Assembly (NCBI RefSeq): GCF_003284935.1
Contig: NZ_QMEV01000019.1
Coordinates: forward strand, 1-64,000
Source: Mycobacterium colombiense
Lineage (GTDB): Bacteria > Actinomycetota > Actinomycetes > Mycobacteriales > Mycobacteriaceae
DNA length: 64,000 nt
Direction: 5' to 3'
Shown here: positions 1 to 7,366 of the stretch, one piece after another
Position numbering within the stretch: position 1 is the stretch's first letter
Layout: every line of letters begins with the position of its first letter
Translations under genes and position numbers: made by a program
Notes under the pieces: generated by a model
What the model saw: the letters and a program-made list of their open reading frames with translations, nothing else
The model's database searches: none
Told to the model about the DNA's origin: nothing

Positions 1-436
<436 letters not shown>

Positions 437-531
437 CTACAGACCCAACATCATCGCGATGCCGCGGCCCGACAGCCCGCCCTGGGGCCGCAAACCGCTC
501 ACAATGCGCCGCCGCGAGGAACGAGAACGCC

Positions 532-2199
532 ATGACCACCGCACGTCCCGTCAAGACCCGCAACGACGGTCAGTGGGCGCTGGGCGATCGCGAGCCGCTC
601 AACCACGCCGAGCAGTTCAAAAGCGACGACGCGCCGCTGAACGTGCGCGACCGGATCATCAACATCTACGCCAAAGAGGGCTTCGACAGCATCGCCAAGG
701 ACGACCTGCGCGGCCGGTTCCGCTGGATGGGGCTTTATACCCAGCGCGAGCAGGGCTACGACGGCAGCTGGACCGGTGACGAGAACACCGACAAGATCGA
801 AGCCAAGTACTTCATGATGCGGGTCCGCTCCGACGGCAAGGCGATGACCGCGCACACGATGCGCATCCTGGGCCAGATCTCCACCGAATTCGCCCGCGAC
901 ACCGCCGACATCAGCGACCGGGAGAACCTGCAGCTGCACTGGGTCCGCATCGAGGACGTCCCCGAGATCTGGCGCCGGCTCGAATCGGTGGGCCTGCAGA
1001 CCACCGAGGCCTGCGGTGACTGCCCCCGTGGCATCCACGGGTCGCCGCTGGCCGGCGATTCGCTCGACGAGATCCTCGACCCCTCGCCCGCCATCGACGA
1101 GATCGTCCGGCGCTCGTTGAACAACCCCGAGTACGCCAACTTGCCGCGCAAGTACAAGACCGCGGTCTCCGGCTTGCAGGACGTCTCCCACGAAACCCAC
1201 GACATCGCGTTCGTCGGCGTCAACCATCCCGATCACGGCCCCGGCCTGGACCTGTGGGTGGGCGGAGGCCTGTCGACCAATCCGATGCTGGCCCAGCGCC
1301 TCGGCGTGTGGGTGCCTCTGGACGAGGTCGCCGACGTCTGGGAGGGCGTCACCCGATTGTTCCGCGATTACGGCTACCGGCGGCTGCGCGCCAAGGCCCG
1401 GCTGAAGTTCCTGGTCAAGGACTGGGGTGTGGAGAAATTCCGTGAAGTTCTCGAACAGGAATACCTCAACCGTCGCCTGATCGATGGACCGGCGCCCGCG
1501 CCGGTCAAGCACACCATCGACCACGTCGGGGTGCAGCGGATCAAGAACGGGCTCAACGCCGTCGGCGTCGCGCCGATCGTCGGTCGGGTGACGGGTAGCA
1601 CCCTGTCGGCGGTCGCCGATCTGATGGAGAAGGCCGGCTCGGACCGGGCGCGGTGGACCCCCTTCCAGAAGCTGGTCATCCTCGACGTCGCCGACGACAA
1701 GGTCGACGAACTCGTCGCGGGCCTGGACGCGCTGGGCCTGCCGTCACGGCCGTCCTCGTGGCGCAAGAACACCATGGCGTGCACCGGGATCGAGTACTGC
1801 AAGCTGTCGTTCGCCGAAACCCGGGTGCGGGCACAGACTCTGGTGCCCGAGCTGGAGCAGCGACTGGCCGACGTCGACTCCAGGCTCAACCTGCCGATCA
1901 GCGTGCACCTCAACGGATGCCCCAACTCGTGCGCCCGAATCCAGGTGGCCGACATCGGTTTCAAGGGCCAGTGGATCGACGACGGCGACGGCAATTCGGT
2001 CGAGGGCTTCCAGGTGCACCTCGGCGGCGGCCTGGGCGAGCAGAGCGGCTTCGGCCGGAAACTGCGCCAGCACAAGGTCACCAGCGCCGAACTGGGCGAC
2101 TACATCGACCGGGTGACGCGCAAGTACCTCGACGGCCGCCAGGAAGACGAGACGTTCGCCTCCTGGGCGCTGCGCGCCGACGAGGACGAATTGCGCTGA
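532..2199 (+). CDS. nirA: Ferredoxin-dependent assimilatory sulfite reductase
   Basis: Reduces sulfite to sulfide with ferredoxin electrons, for cysteine synthesis in the cytosol; 555 residues, like M. tuberculosis NirA. The start at 532 (MTTARPVKTRNDGQW) matches the remembered NirA N-terminus; the frame is open back to 385 but that part is not protein-like. The 4Fe-4S/siroheme cysteines are CTGIEYC and GCPNSC near the C-terminus, and LYTQREQGY with TEACGDCP carry the Tyr and Cys that form a side-chain crosslink next to the siroheme in mycobacterial NirA. It ends 7 bp before the sirohydrochlorin chelatase. The PAPS/APS reductase gene cysH, which I remember between these two genes in M. tuberculosis, is absent. 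I looked for a polycysteine attenuator peptide upstream and saw none. Confidence 0.95.
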   Translation: MTTARPVKTRNDGQWALGDREPLNHAEQFKSDDAPLNVRDRIINIYAKEGFDSIAKDDLRGRFRWMGLYTQREQGYDGSWTGDENTDKIEAKYFMMRVRSDGKAMTAHTMRILGQISTEFARDTADISDRENLQLHWVRIEDVPEIWRRLESVGLQTTEACGDCPRGIHGSPLAGDSLDEILDPSPAIDEIVRRSLNNPEYANLPRKYKTAVSGLQDVSHETHDIAFVGVNHPDHGPGLDLWVGGGLSTNPMLAQRLGVWVPLDEVADVWEGVTRLFRDYGYRRLRAKARLKFLVKDWGVEKFREVLEQEYLNRRLIDGPAPAPVKHTIDHVGVQRIKNGLNAVGVAPIVGRVTGSTLSAVADLMEKAGSDRARWTPFQKLVILDVADDKVDELVAGLDALGLPSRPSSWRKNTMACTGIEYCKLSFAETRVRAQTLVPELEQRLADVDSRLNLPISVHLNGCPNSCARIQVADIGFKGQWIDDGDGNSVEGFQVHLGGGLGEQSGFGRKLRQHKVTSAELGDYIDRVTRKYLDGRQEDETFASWALRADEDELR

Positions 2200-2206
2200 G
2201 GCCCAG

Positions 2207-2923
2207 ATGAATACGCTCGTACTCACCGCCCACGGCAGCCGCGATCCCCGATCGGGCGCCAATGCCGAAGCCGTGGCCGACCGGCTCTCGCGGATGCGGC
2301 CGGATCTCGATGTGCGGCTGGCGTTCCTCGAGCTGAACACCCCGAACTTCGTCGACGTGCTCGCCGGGCTGCCGGACAGCCGCCGCGCGGTGGTCGCCCC
2401 GTTCCTGCTGGCTAGCGCCTATCACGCGCGCCTGGACATTCCCCAACAGATCGCCGATGCCGGGGCGCACGGCATCCGGCAGGCCGACGTGCTCGGCGAG
2501 GACGATCGGCTGGTGTCGGTGCTGCGCGAACGCCTGGCCGAGGTCGAGGTCTCCCCACTCGATGACGATCTGGGCGTCATGGTCGTCGCGATCGGCTCGT
2601 CGAACCGCGCCGCCAATGCGCGCACCGCGAAGGTGGCGGCCAGGCTGGCCGCCGGAACCCACTGGGCCGCGGCCACAACCGCATTCGCCACGCGGCCCGA
2701 GGCATCGGTGGCCCGCGCCGCCGACCAGTTGCGCCGCCGCGGTGCGCGCCGGCTGGTCATCGCGCCGTGGTTCCTGGCACCGGGCTTCATCACCGATGGG
2801 GTATCAAAGTTCGCCCGCGACAACGCCATTCCGATGGCGGCACCGCTGGGGGCCCACCGGCTGGTGGCCGAGACCGTGCTGGACCGCTACGACGAGGCGC
2901 TGGCCGACGACGCCGCGGCCTAA
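2207..2923 (+). CDS. Sirohydrochlorin chelatase (CbiX/SirB family)
   Basis: 238 residues. Inserts iron (or cobalt) into sirohydrochlorin and so provides siroheme for NirA just upstream. Two alpha/beta lobes are visible: the N-terminal one starts LVLTAHGSRDPRSG, where the His is the expected metal ligand, and contains SAYHARLDIP with the second conserved His; the C-terminal lobe has VVAIGSSNRAANA. It corresponds to Che1 (Rv2393) beside nirA-cysH in M. tuberculosis. It begins 7 bp after nirA, so it is surely co-transcribed. Its last 4 bp overlap the 3' end of the convergent LysR gene. Metal preference cannot be read from the sequence. Confidence 0.9.
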   Translation: MNTLVLTAHGSRDPRSGANAEAVADRLSRMRPDLDVRLAFLELNTPNFVDVLAGLPDSRRAVVAPFLLASAYHARLDIPQQIADAGAHGIRQADVLGEDDRLVSVLRERLAEVEVSPLDDDLGVMVVAIGSSNRAANARTAKVAARLAAGTHWAAATTAFATRPEASVARAADQLRRRGARRLVIAPWFLAPGFITDGVSKFARDNAIPMAAPLGAHRLVAETVLDRYDEALADDAAA

Positions 2924-3870
2924 CCCTTCAAAGCCGCAGTGCGGCTGGTGATGTGGCTGAGCAGGTCGCGGATTGCGCCGGGCGGCGGCGTCCGTCCGCC
3001 GATCCAGATCGCCCGAAACTTGCGCCGCAGATCCAACTTCGGGATGTTGACCGCGTAGAGCCGGCCGTCGGCCAGGTCGTCGGCCACCGCCAGCCGGCTC
3101 ATGGTGGCCGGGCCCGCGCCGGCCAGCACGGCGGCGCGCATGGCCGCCGCGGAGGTCAGCTCCAGCACGGGGGTGGCCTGCTGCATGTCCTCACCCAGAA
3201 CTTTGCGCAATGCCGCCGTCAGCGAATCGCGGATGCCCGAATGGGGTTCGCGCGCCACCAACGGCGTCTGCGCGAGTTCGCGTGCGGTCACCACCCGCGA
3301 CCGTCGCGCCCACTTGTGGTTGGGCGGCACCACGATCACCAGCTCGTCCTCCCCCACCACGCAACTGCCCAAACCCTTTGGTGTGCCTGGGTTTTCGACG
3401 AATCCGAGATCGGCGGTGCCGTCGCGAACCGACGCGATGGCGTGGTCGCTGTTGGTGGCGGTCAGGATCACCTGAGGCGCCGTGTCGCCGCGGCGCGCCG
3501 CCTCGGTCTGCAGGGACAGCAGCCAGTGCGGCATGAGTTGTTCGGAGATGGTCTGGCTGGCCGCCACCCGGATGCGTTCGCGCCCCTCCTTGCGCAGCGA
3601 ACCCAGCCCCGCGTCGACCTCGTTGGCCACTTCGAGCAGGCGGGTCGCCCAATCCGCGACGATCGCGCCGGCCGGCGTCAGTTGCGAGCCGCGCGTCGTG
3701 CGCACGGCCAGCGTGACGCCGATCTGGGCCTCCATGGTGGCGAGCCGGCGGGAGATGGCCTGCTGGGTCAGCCCGAGTTCGCGTGCGGCCCGGCCGAGGC
3801 TGCCGGTCTCGGCGATCGCCAGAAACGCCTCGAACGAGGCGAGGTCGGGCAGCCGGGGGCTGAGGGGCAT
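2920..3870 (-). CDS. LysR-family transcriptional regulator
   Basis: 316 residues from ATG at 3870 (MPLSPRLPDLASFEAFLAI); the frame is open to 3933 but that extension, rich in Cys, looks non-coding. The N-terminal winged helix-turn-helix at residues ~10-65 has the classical GSLGRAARELGLTQQAISRR recognition region. The rest is the LysR substrate-binding fold that senses a small effector. Unusually for the family it is convergent, not divergent, to its likely neighbours, the nirA operon and fdxC. A TGTGACAC direct repeat upstream is a candidate autoregulatory site. The effector is unknown; a link to sulfur metabolism is suggested only by position. Confidence 0.88.
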   Translation of the reverse strand: MPLSPRLPDLASFEAFLAIAETGSLGRAARELGLTQQAISRRLATMEAQIGVTLAVRTTRGSQLTPAGAIVADWATRLLEVANEVDAGLGSLRKEGRERIRVAASQTISEQLMPHWLLSLQTEAARRGDTAPQVILTATNSDHAIASVRDGTADLGFVENPGTPKGLGSCVVGEDELVIVVPPNHKWARRSRVVTARELAQTPLVAREPHSGIRDSLTAALRKVLGEDMQQATPVLELTSAAAMRAAVLAGAGPATMSRLAVADDLADGRLYAVNIPKLDLRRKFRAIWIGGRTPPPGAIRDLLSHITSRTAALKG

Positions 3871-3880
3871 GGGCGGCAGC

Positions 3881-3920
3881 TCACAATCAAATCGTGTGAC
3901 ACAACTATAGCTTGTGACAC
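3881..3920. promoter_or_regulatory. Candidate LysR operator (TGTGACAC direct repeat)
   Basis: Two identical TGTGACAC octamers at 3895-3902 and 3913-3920, 18 bp apart, with a TCACA half-site at 3881-3885 that pairs with the first as an inverted repeat. The stretch is AT-rich for this genome and lies just upstream of the LysR start at 3870. LysR proteins usually bind several such half-sites at their own promoter. Function is inferred. Confidence 0.4.
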
Positions 3921-4158
3921 CACAACGCCACACCTCTACTCACGCCCGGCCCGAGCCGCAACGATGGGATGCATGAGCCCCGCCGCCCGCCAGGTTCAGA
4001 CCCCGCAGCCTGGGTCCCGCTCTTTTGCGGGCCGCCGATCGCTTCAACCAAGAGGCCGGTAGCCCGCGCGGGCGCCATCGCGCTAAATTAGCCAGCCTGG
4101 CCGTGTTTTGACGGCTCGCACCCGGCTGACCCGCTCGCCAGAAGGAAGGACAACAACC

Positions 4159-4485
4159 GTGGCCTACGTGATCGCCGAACCCTGTGTGGACATCAAAGAC
4201 AAGGCGTGCATCGAGGAGTGCCCCGTCGACTGCATCTACGAGGGCGCGCGGATGCTCTACATCCACCCCGACGAGTGCGTCGACTGCGGTGCCTGCGAGC
4301 CGGTGTGCCCGGTCGAGTCCATCTTCTACGAAGACGACCTGCCCGACGAGCACAGCCAATACCTGCAGATCAACGCCGATTTCTTCACCGAGCTCGGCTC
4401 GCCCGGCGGCGCGGCGAAGGTCGGGCTGACCGAGAACGACCCCGCCCCGGTCAAGGAGCTGGAGAGCAGAGCCGAGGCGTCGTAG
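4159..4485 (+). CDS. fdxC: Seven-iron ferredoxin FdxC
   Basis: 108 residues from GTG at 4159, preceded by a strong GAAGGAAGGA ribosome site at 4141-4150. A small cytosolic electron carrier with one 3Fe-4S and one 4Fe-4S cluster. The N-terminal half holds the two cysteine groups: CVDIKDKACIEECPVDC and the second group CVDCGACEPVCP; the C-terminal half is the usual mycobacterial extension (SPGGAAKVG). It matches M. tuberculosis FdxC (Rv1177) closely. In M. tuberculosis the next gene is an aminotransferase; here an orphan hicB in reverse follows 6 bp later, so the neighbourhood is rearranged. The window also holds other ferredoxin users: sulfite reductase and a P450. Confidence 0.93.
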   Translation: MAYVIAEPCVDIKDKACIEECPVDCIYEGARMLYIHPDECVDCGACEPVCPVESIFYEDDLPDEHSQYLQINADFFTELGSPGGAAKVGLTENDPAPVKELESRAEAS

Positions 4486-4491
4486 CCGTAG

Positions 4492-4848
4492 CTAGTCCCA
4501 GCCGGAGAGGCCGAACGTATCGCTCGGTCGCCGCCCCGAAAGCTTCTGCACCACCCACTGGTTCATCGAGACCTGCTGTTCGGCGGCTTCGATGGCGAGC
4601 CGGCTGTGCAGTTCCGGGGAGGTCCTGACGACGATCGTGCCGCTGTAACGGCGGTCGGCCATCGGGGTCGGGACTGTCTCGCCGGTCGACAACATGATTT
4701 CGACGTGCCGGTCGACGGCCGTCTCGATTTCGCCGATGGCCTCTTGCGCGGTCGGCGCTTCGCGCCGCATGAACGGCAGTTCGAGGCAGGAGCCGACGTA
4801 TTGGCCGTGGTACGGCGACCACGCGATGCGGTAGGTGTAGTGGTTCAC
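4492..4848 (-). CDS. HicB-family antitoxin-like protein, orphan
   Basis: 118 residues from ATG at 4848. The N-terminal half (YRIAWSPYHGQYVGSCLELP, then EAIGEIETAVDRHVEIML) is the degenerate RNase-H-like HicB fold. The C-terminal half (YSGTIVVRTSPELHSRLAIEA) is a ribbon-helix-helix DNA-binding segment. In type II systems HicB neutralises the mRNA interferase HicA, which is usually encoded within a few bases. I see no HicA-sized (50-80 aa) partner in the 197 bp upstream or in the 6 bp to fdxC. It may therefore be a stand-alone repressor. Confidence 0.8.
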   Translation of the reverse strand: MNHYTYRIAWSPYHGQYVGSCLELPFMRREAPTAQEAIGEIETAVDRHVEIMLSTGETVPTPMADRRYSGTIVVRTSPELHSRLAIEAAEQQVSMNQWVVQKLSGRRPSDTFGLSGWD

Positions 4849-4858
4849 GCCGGGTTGG

Positions 4859-4892
4859 TAGCACGGGCGCTAGCGGTTTTGCGAGTCACGTA
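4859..4892 (+). promoter_or_regulatory. 34-bp GCTAGC regulatory element, copy 1
   Basis: Element starting TAGCAC, with core CGCTAGCG and ending GAGTCACGTA. It aligns without gaps to the second copy at 5002-5035 (143 bp downstream) and to a third at 14666-14699 in front of an SDR operon. It lies between divergent hicB and lipQ. Probably a binding site for one regulator, but no cognate protein can be named. Confidence 0.5.
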
Positions 4893-5001
4893 TCCCCAGC
4901 GGAGAGGCGGCGGGACCCGGTTGGAGAGGCGACGGCGGGGCATGGGTGGAGGCGGCGGCGGGCGGCCCTCTCCAAAGCCACAAAGCCCGTCCCGAATCAG
5001 C

Positions 5002-5035
5002 TAGCACATCCGCTAGCGAATCCGAGAGTCACGTA
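5002..5035 (+). promoter_or_regulatory. 34-bp GCTAGC regulatory element, copy 2 (lipQ promoter)
   Basis: TAGCACATC then CGCTAGCG, seven variable bases and GAGTCACGTA. It ends 10 bp before the lipQ-like start at 5046, and a TAAGGT hexamer (5034-5039) at its end could be a -10 box, giving a very short leader. Twenty-five of 34 positions equal copy 1 by eye, including the last ten. Confidence 0.5.
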
Positions 5036-5045
5036 AGGTGAGGCA

Positions 5046-6338
5046 ATGCGGAGAGCGAGAATCAGCCACGTCATCCGGCAAATCGGGTCGGCCGCCGTCA
5101 CCACCGTGACCGCCGCATCCACCCTCAACGCCTACCGGCCCCTGGCGCGCGGCGGATTCCCGTCGCTGTACTCCTGGATGTTCGGCCTCGTCGTCACCGA
5201 GTTACCGCTGCAGACCCTGCTGAGCCAACTCGCGGGCCTGGCGCTGACCGGTCGTCGCCTGAACCGGCCGCTGCGCATCGTCGCCTGGGTCGTCGCCGGC
5301 CTCTCGGCCCTCGGCCTGCTGAACCTCAGCCGCGCGGGCCATCGGGCCAACGTCCCGCTGACCGAGGCGTTGGACAGCGGGCTGGGGCCCGATCGGCTCA
5401 CCGAGTCGAAAGGCCTGTGGCGCCGGCCCGCCGGCGGCGGCACCGCCAAGACGCCGGGACTGGTCAGGATGTTGCGGATCTACCGCGACTACGCCCATGA
5501 CTCCGACATCAGCTACGGCGAATACGGCAGCGCCAACCACCTCGACATCTGGCGACGCCCCGACCTCGACCCGGCCGGCAAGGCTCCGGTGCTCTTCCAG
5601 ATCCCGGGCGGCGCCTGGACGACGGGAAACAAACGCGGACAAGCACATCCGTTGATGAGCCACCTCGCCGAGCTGGGCTGGGTCTGCGTGGCGATCAACT
5701 ACCGGCACAGCCCGCGCAACACCTGGCCCGATCACATCGTCGACGTCAAGCGCGCCCTCGCCTGGGTCAAAGAGCACATCGCCGAATACGGCGGCGACCC
5801 GGACTTCGTCGTCATCACCGGCGGATCGGCCGGCGGTCACCTGTCGGCGCTGGCCGCGCTGACGCCGAATGACCCGCAGTTCCAGCCGGGGTTCGAAGAC
5901 GCCGACACCCGCGTGCAGGCGGCGGTGCCGTTCTACGGCATCTACGACTTCACCCGGTTAGACAAGACGCTGCATCCGATGATGCCGGGGCTGCTGATCA
6001 AGTCGATCATCAAGCAGAAGCCGTCGACGCACCTGCAGACGTTCGAGGCCGCGTCGCCGGTCAACCACGTCAACCCCGACGCTCCCCCGTTCTTCGTCCT
6101 GCACGGCCGCAACGATTCGCTGGCCTACGTCGAGCAGGCCCGCGCGTTCGTCGAGCAACTGCGCAAGTCCAGCACGCAACCGGTGGTCTACGCCGAATTG
6201 CCATTCACCCAACACGCTTTCGACATCTTCGGCTCGGTCCGCGCCGCGCACACCGCGGTGGCCGTCGAGCAATTCCTCACCGAGATCTACGCGGCGCACC
6301 TTGGGGCCGATGTGCTTGCGGCGCCGGAGGTTTCGTAG
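5046..6338 (+). CDS. lipQ: LipQ-like alpha/beta-hydrolase carboxylesterase with N-terminal membrane segments
   Basis: 430 residues from ATG at 5046. Hydrolyses acyl esters, probably at the membrane: residues ~35-100 contain hydrophobic stretches (e.g. LRIVAWVVAGLSALGLLNL), and the hydrolase domain starts near residue 150. The oxyanion region is IPGGAWTTGNKRG, the nucleophile elbow GGSAGGH with catalytic Ser at about residue 261, then HGRNDSLAY with the catalytic Asp, and TQHAFDIF with the His. This is the BD-FAE/HSL-like group that holds M. tuberculosis LipC, LipQ and LipW; LipQ is my best guess from memory of its length and N-terminus. Two copies of a 34-bp element precede it. Confidence 0.82.
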   Translation: MRRARISHVIRQIGSAAVTTVTAASTLNAYRPLARGGFPSLYSWMFGLVVTELPLQTLLSQLAGLALTGRRLNRPLRIVAWVVAGLSALGLLNLSRAGHRANVPLTEALDSGLGPDRLTESKGLWRRPAGGGTAKTPGLVRMLRIYRDYAHDSDISYGEYGSANHLDIWRRPDLDPAGKAPVLFQIPGGAWTTGNKRGQAHPLMSHLAELGWVCVAINYRHSPRNTWPDHIVDVKRALAWVKEHIAEYGGDPDFVVITGGSAGGHLSALAALTPNDPQFQPGFEDADTRVQAAVPFYGIYDFTRLDKTLHPMMPGLLIKSIIKQKPSTHLQTFEAASPVNHVNPDAPPFFVLHGRNDSLAYVEQARAFVEQLRKSSTQPVVYAELPFTQHAFDIFGSVRAAHTAVAVEQFLTEIYAAHLGADVLAAPEVS

Positions 6339-6341
6339 CCG

Positions 6342-6821
6342 CTACGCCTTGGGGCGCACGCCCGCCGCCCGGTACACGAACACCGGGTCCACCGCAACCC
6401 GCAGCGTGGTCGTCGGCAGGGCGTGCAGCACCTCGTCGGGGATCTTCGTCTTGTAGTTGAGCCTCATCGAGCCGCTGAAGGCCGTGTCGACTCCGTGCAG
6501 GTCGATCTCGAGCCCAAGGCCCTTGTTGGTGACGGCGGCCCGCGCCGGCCCCGTGTCGCTGTCCCAGGGACAGTCGATGGAGCGCAGGTTCGCGTCGCCG
6601 CGGGCGGGAAAGGTGGCGACGATGCGGGCCGCGCTGAACGCGAACCCGCCCGAGTAGCGGGAGACCCCGGAGGCCGAATACACGCCGGGCACATGGCCAC
6701 TGAAGTGCCGGACCACCCCGACCCGCCCGGCGCTGAAGATGATCCCCTCGGCTTCGAGTTCCTCGCGCAGCGCGGCGGGCAGCTGGCCGATTTGGGTCAG
6801 ATTGCGAAGAAATCCGAACAC
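6342..6821 (-). CDS. Conserved hypothetical protein
   Basis: 159 residues from GTG at 6821; no ribosome site is visible, so the start is uncertain. The body (TQIGQLPAALREELEAEG onward) looks protein-like, with alternating beta-strand segments, no signal peptide and no membrane helix. An RYSGGFAFSAARIVATFP segment and FSGSMRLNYKTKIPDEVL are the most distinctive parts. I do not recognise the family. It is convergent with lipQ (4 bp between stop codons) and lies 38 bp downstream of the chagasin-like lipoprotein on the same strand. Confidence 0.65.
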   Translation of the reverse strand: MFGFLRNLTQIGQLPAALREELEAEGIIFSAGRVGVVRHFSGHVPGVYSASGVSRYSGGFAFSAARIVATFPARGDANLRSIDCPWDSDTGPARAAVTNKGLGLEIDLHGVDTAFSGSMRLNYKTKIPDEVLHALPTTTLRVAVDPVFVYRAAGVRPKA

Positions 6822-6859
6822 GACCAGACCGTAGCCCGACGACAGCGAAGCCCGCAGCC

Positions 6860-7294
6860 TTATTGCACGGTCACGGTCAGCGTGTAGGTGCACGCGGGTT
6901 TGGCGTCCTTGCCCACGAAGCTCGTGTAGGCCGTGCGCACGGTGGTGGTCCCCGGTTTCAGCGCGGTGAACGTCCACACCTCGGTGCCCGGCGCCCCCAG
7001 GGCGTCCGAGGCCGGCTGCTCGAACTCGTGACTGAGCTGCTTGATGATCGACGAGTCGCCGATCTTGGTGTCGGGGTTCCACCGGTAGGGCGTCGTGTAG
7101 TTCGAACCCAGCTGCACGACCAGGGTATTGCCGACGGCGAGGGTGACGGTCTGGCTGATCTCGCTCTGCGTCAGCACGTCGGCCATGGGGACCTGGAGCG
7201 TTTTGGTCGACGGCGGATTCCTGGACGCGAAGTGGCACCCGACCAGCGTCGACAACATGAGCACGGCGACTGTTACCAGCAGCCTGACCTTCAC
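6860..7294 (-). CDS. Chagasin-family (I42) protease-inhibitor-like lipoprotein
   Basis: 144 residues from GTG at 7294 with an AAAGGGGA ribosome site. Residues 1-20 are a lipoprotein signal peptide ending in the lipobox LVGC, so the mature protein is anchored outside. The rest resembles the immunoglobulin-like I42 inhibitors of cysteine peptidases: a GNTLVVQLGSNYTTPYRW strand-loop (family hallmark NPTTGY-like loop), a PGTEVWTF strand and a GTTTVRTAY strand. It could inhibit host papain-like proteases, but that is inference. It is divergent from yjcE, with 72 bp between the starts. Confidence 0.8.
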   Translation of the reverse strand: MKVRLLVTVAVLMLSTLVGCHFASRNPPSTKTLQVPMADVLTQSEISQTVTLAVGNTLVVQLGSNYTTPYRWNPDTKIGDSSIIKQLSHEFEQPASDALGAPGTEVWTFTALKPGTTTVRTAYTSFVGKDAKPACTYTLTVTVQ

Positions 7295-7329
7295 CAGATC
7301 CCCTTTCGGTGTCGCTCCGGAGCCTAATA

Positions 7330-7344
7330 GGTCTGATCCAGACC
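7330..7344. promoter_or_regulatory. Inverted repeat between chagasin-like gene and yjcE
   Basis: Perfect 6-bp inverted repeat GGTCTG-ATC-CAGACC, centred in the 72-bp space between two divergent starts. It fits a small operator or a short hairpin. There is no further support. Confidence 0.3.
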
Positions 7345-7366
7345 GAAGATAGGCGACGAGGACGTC

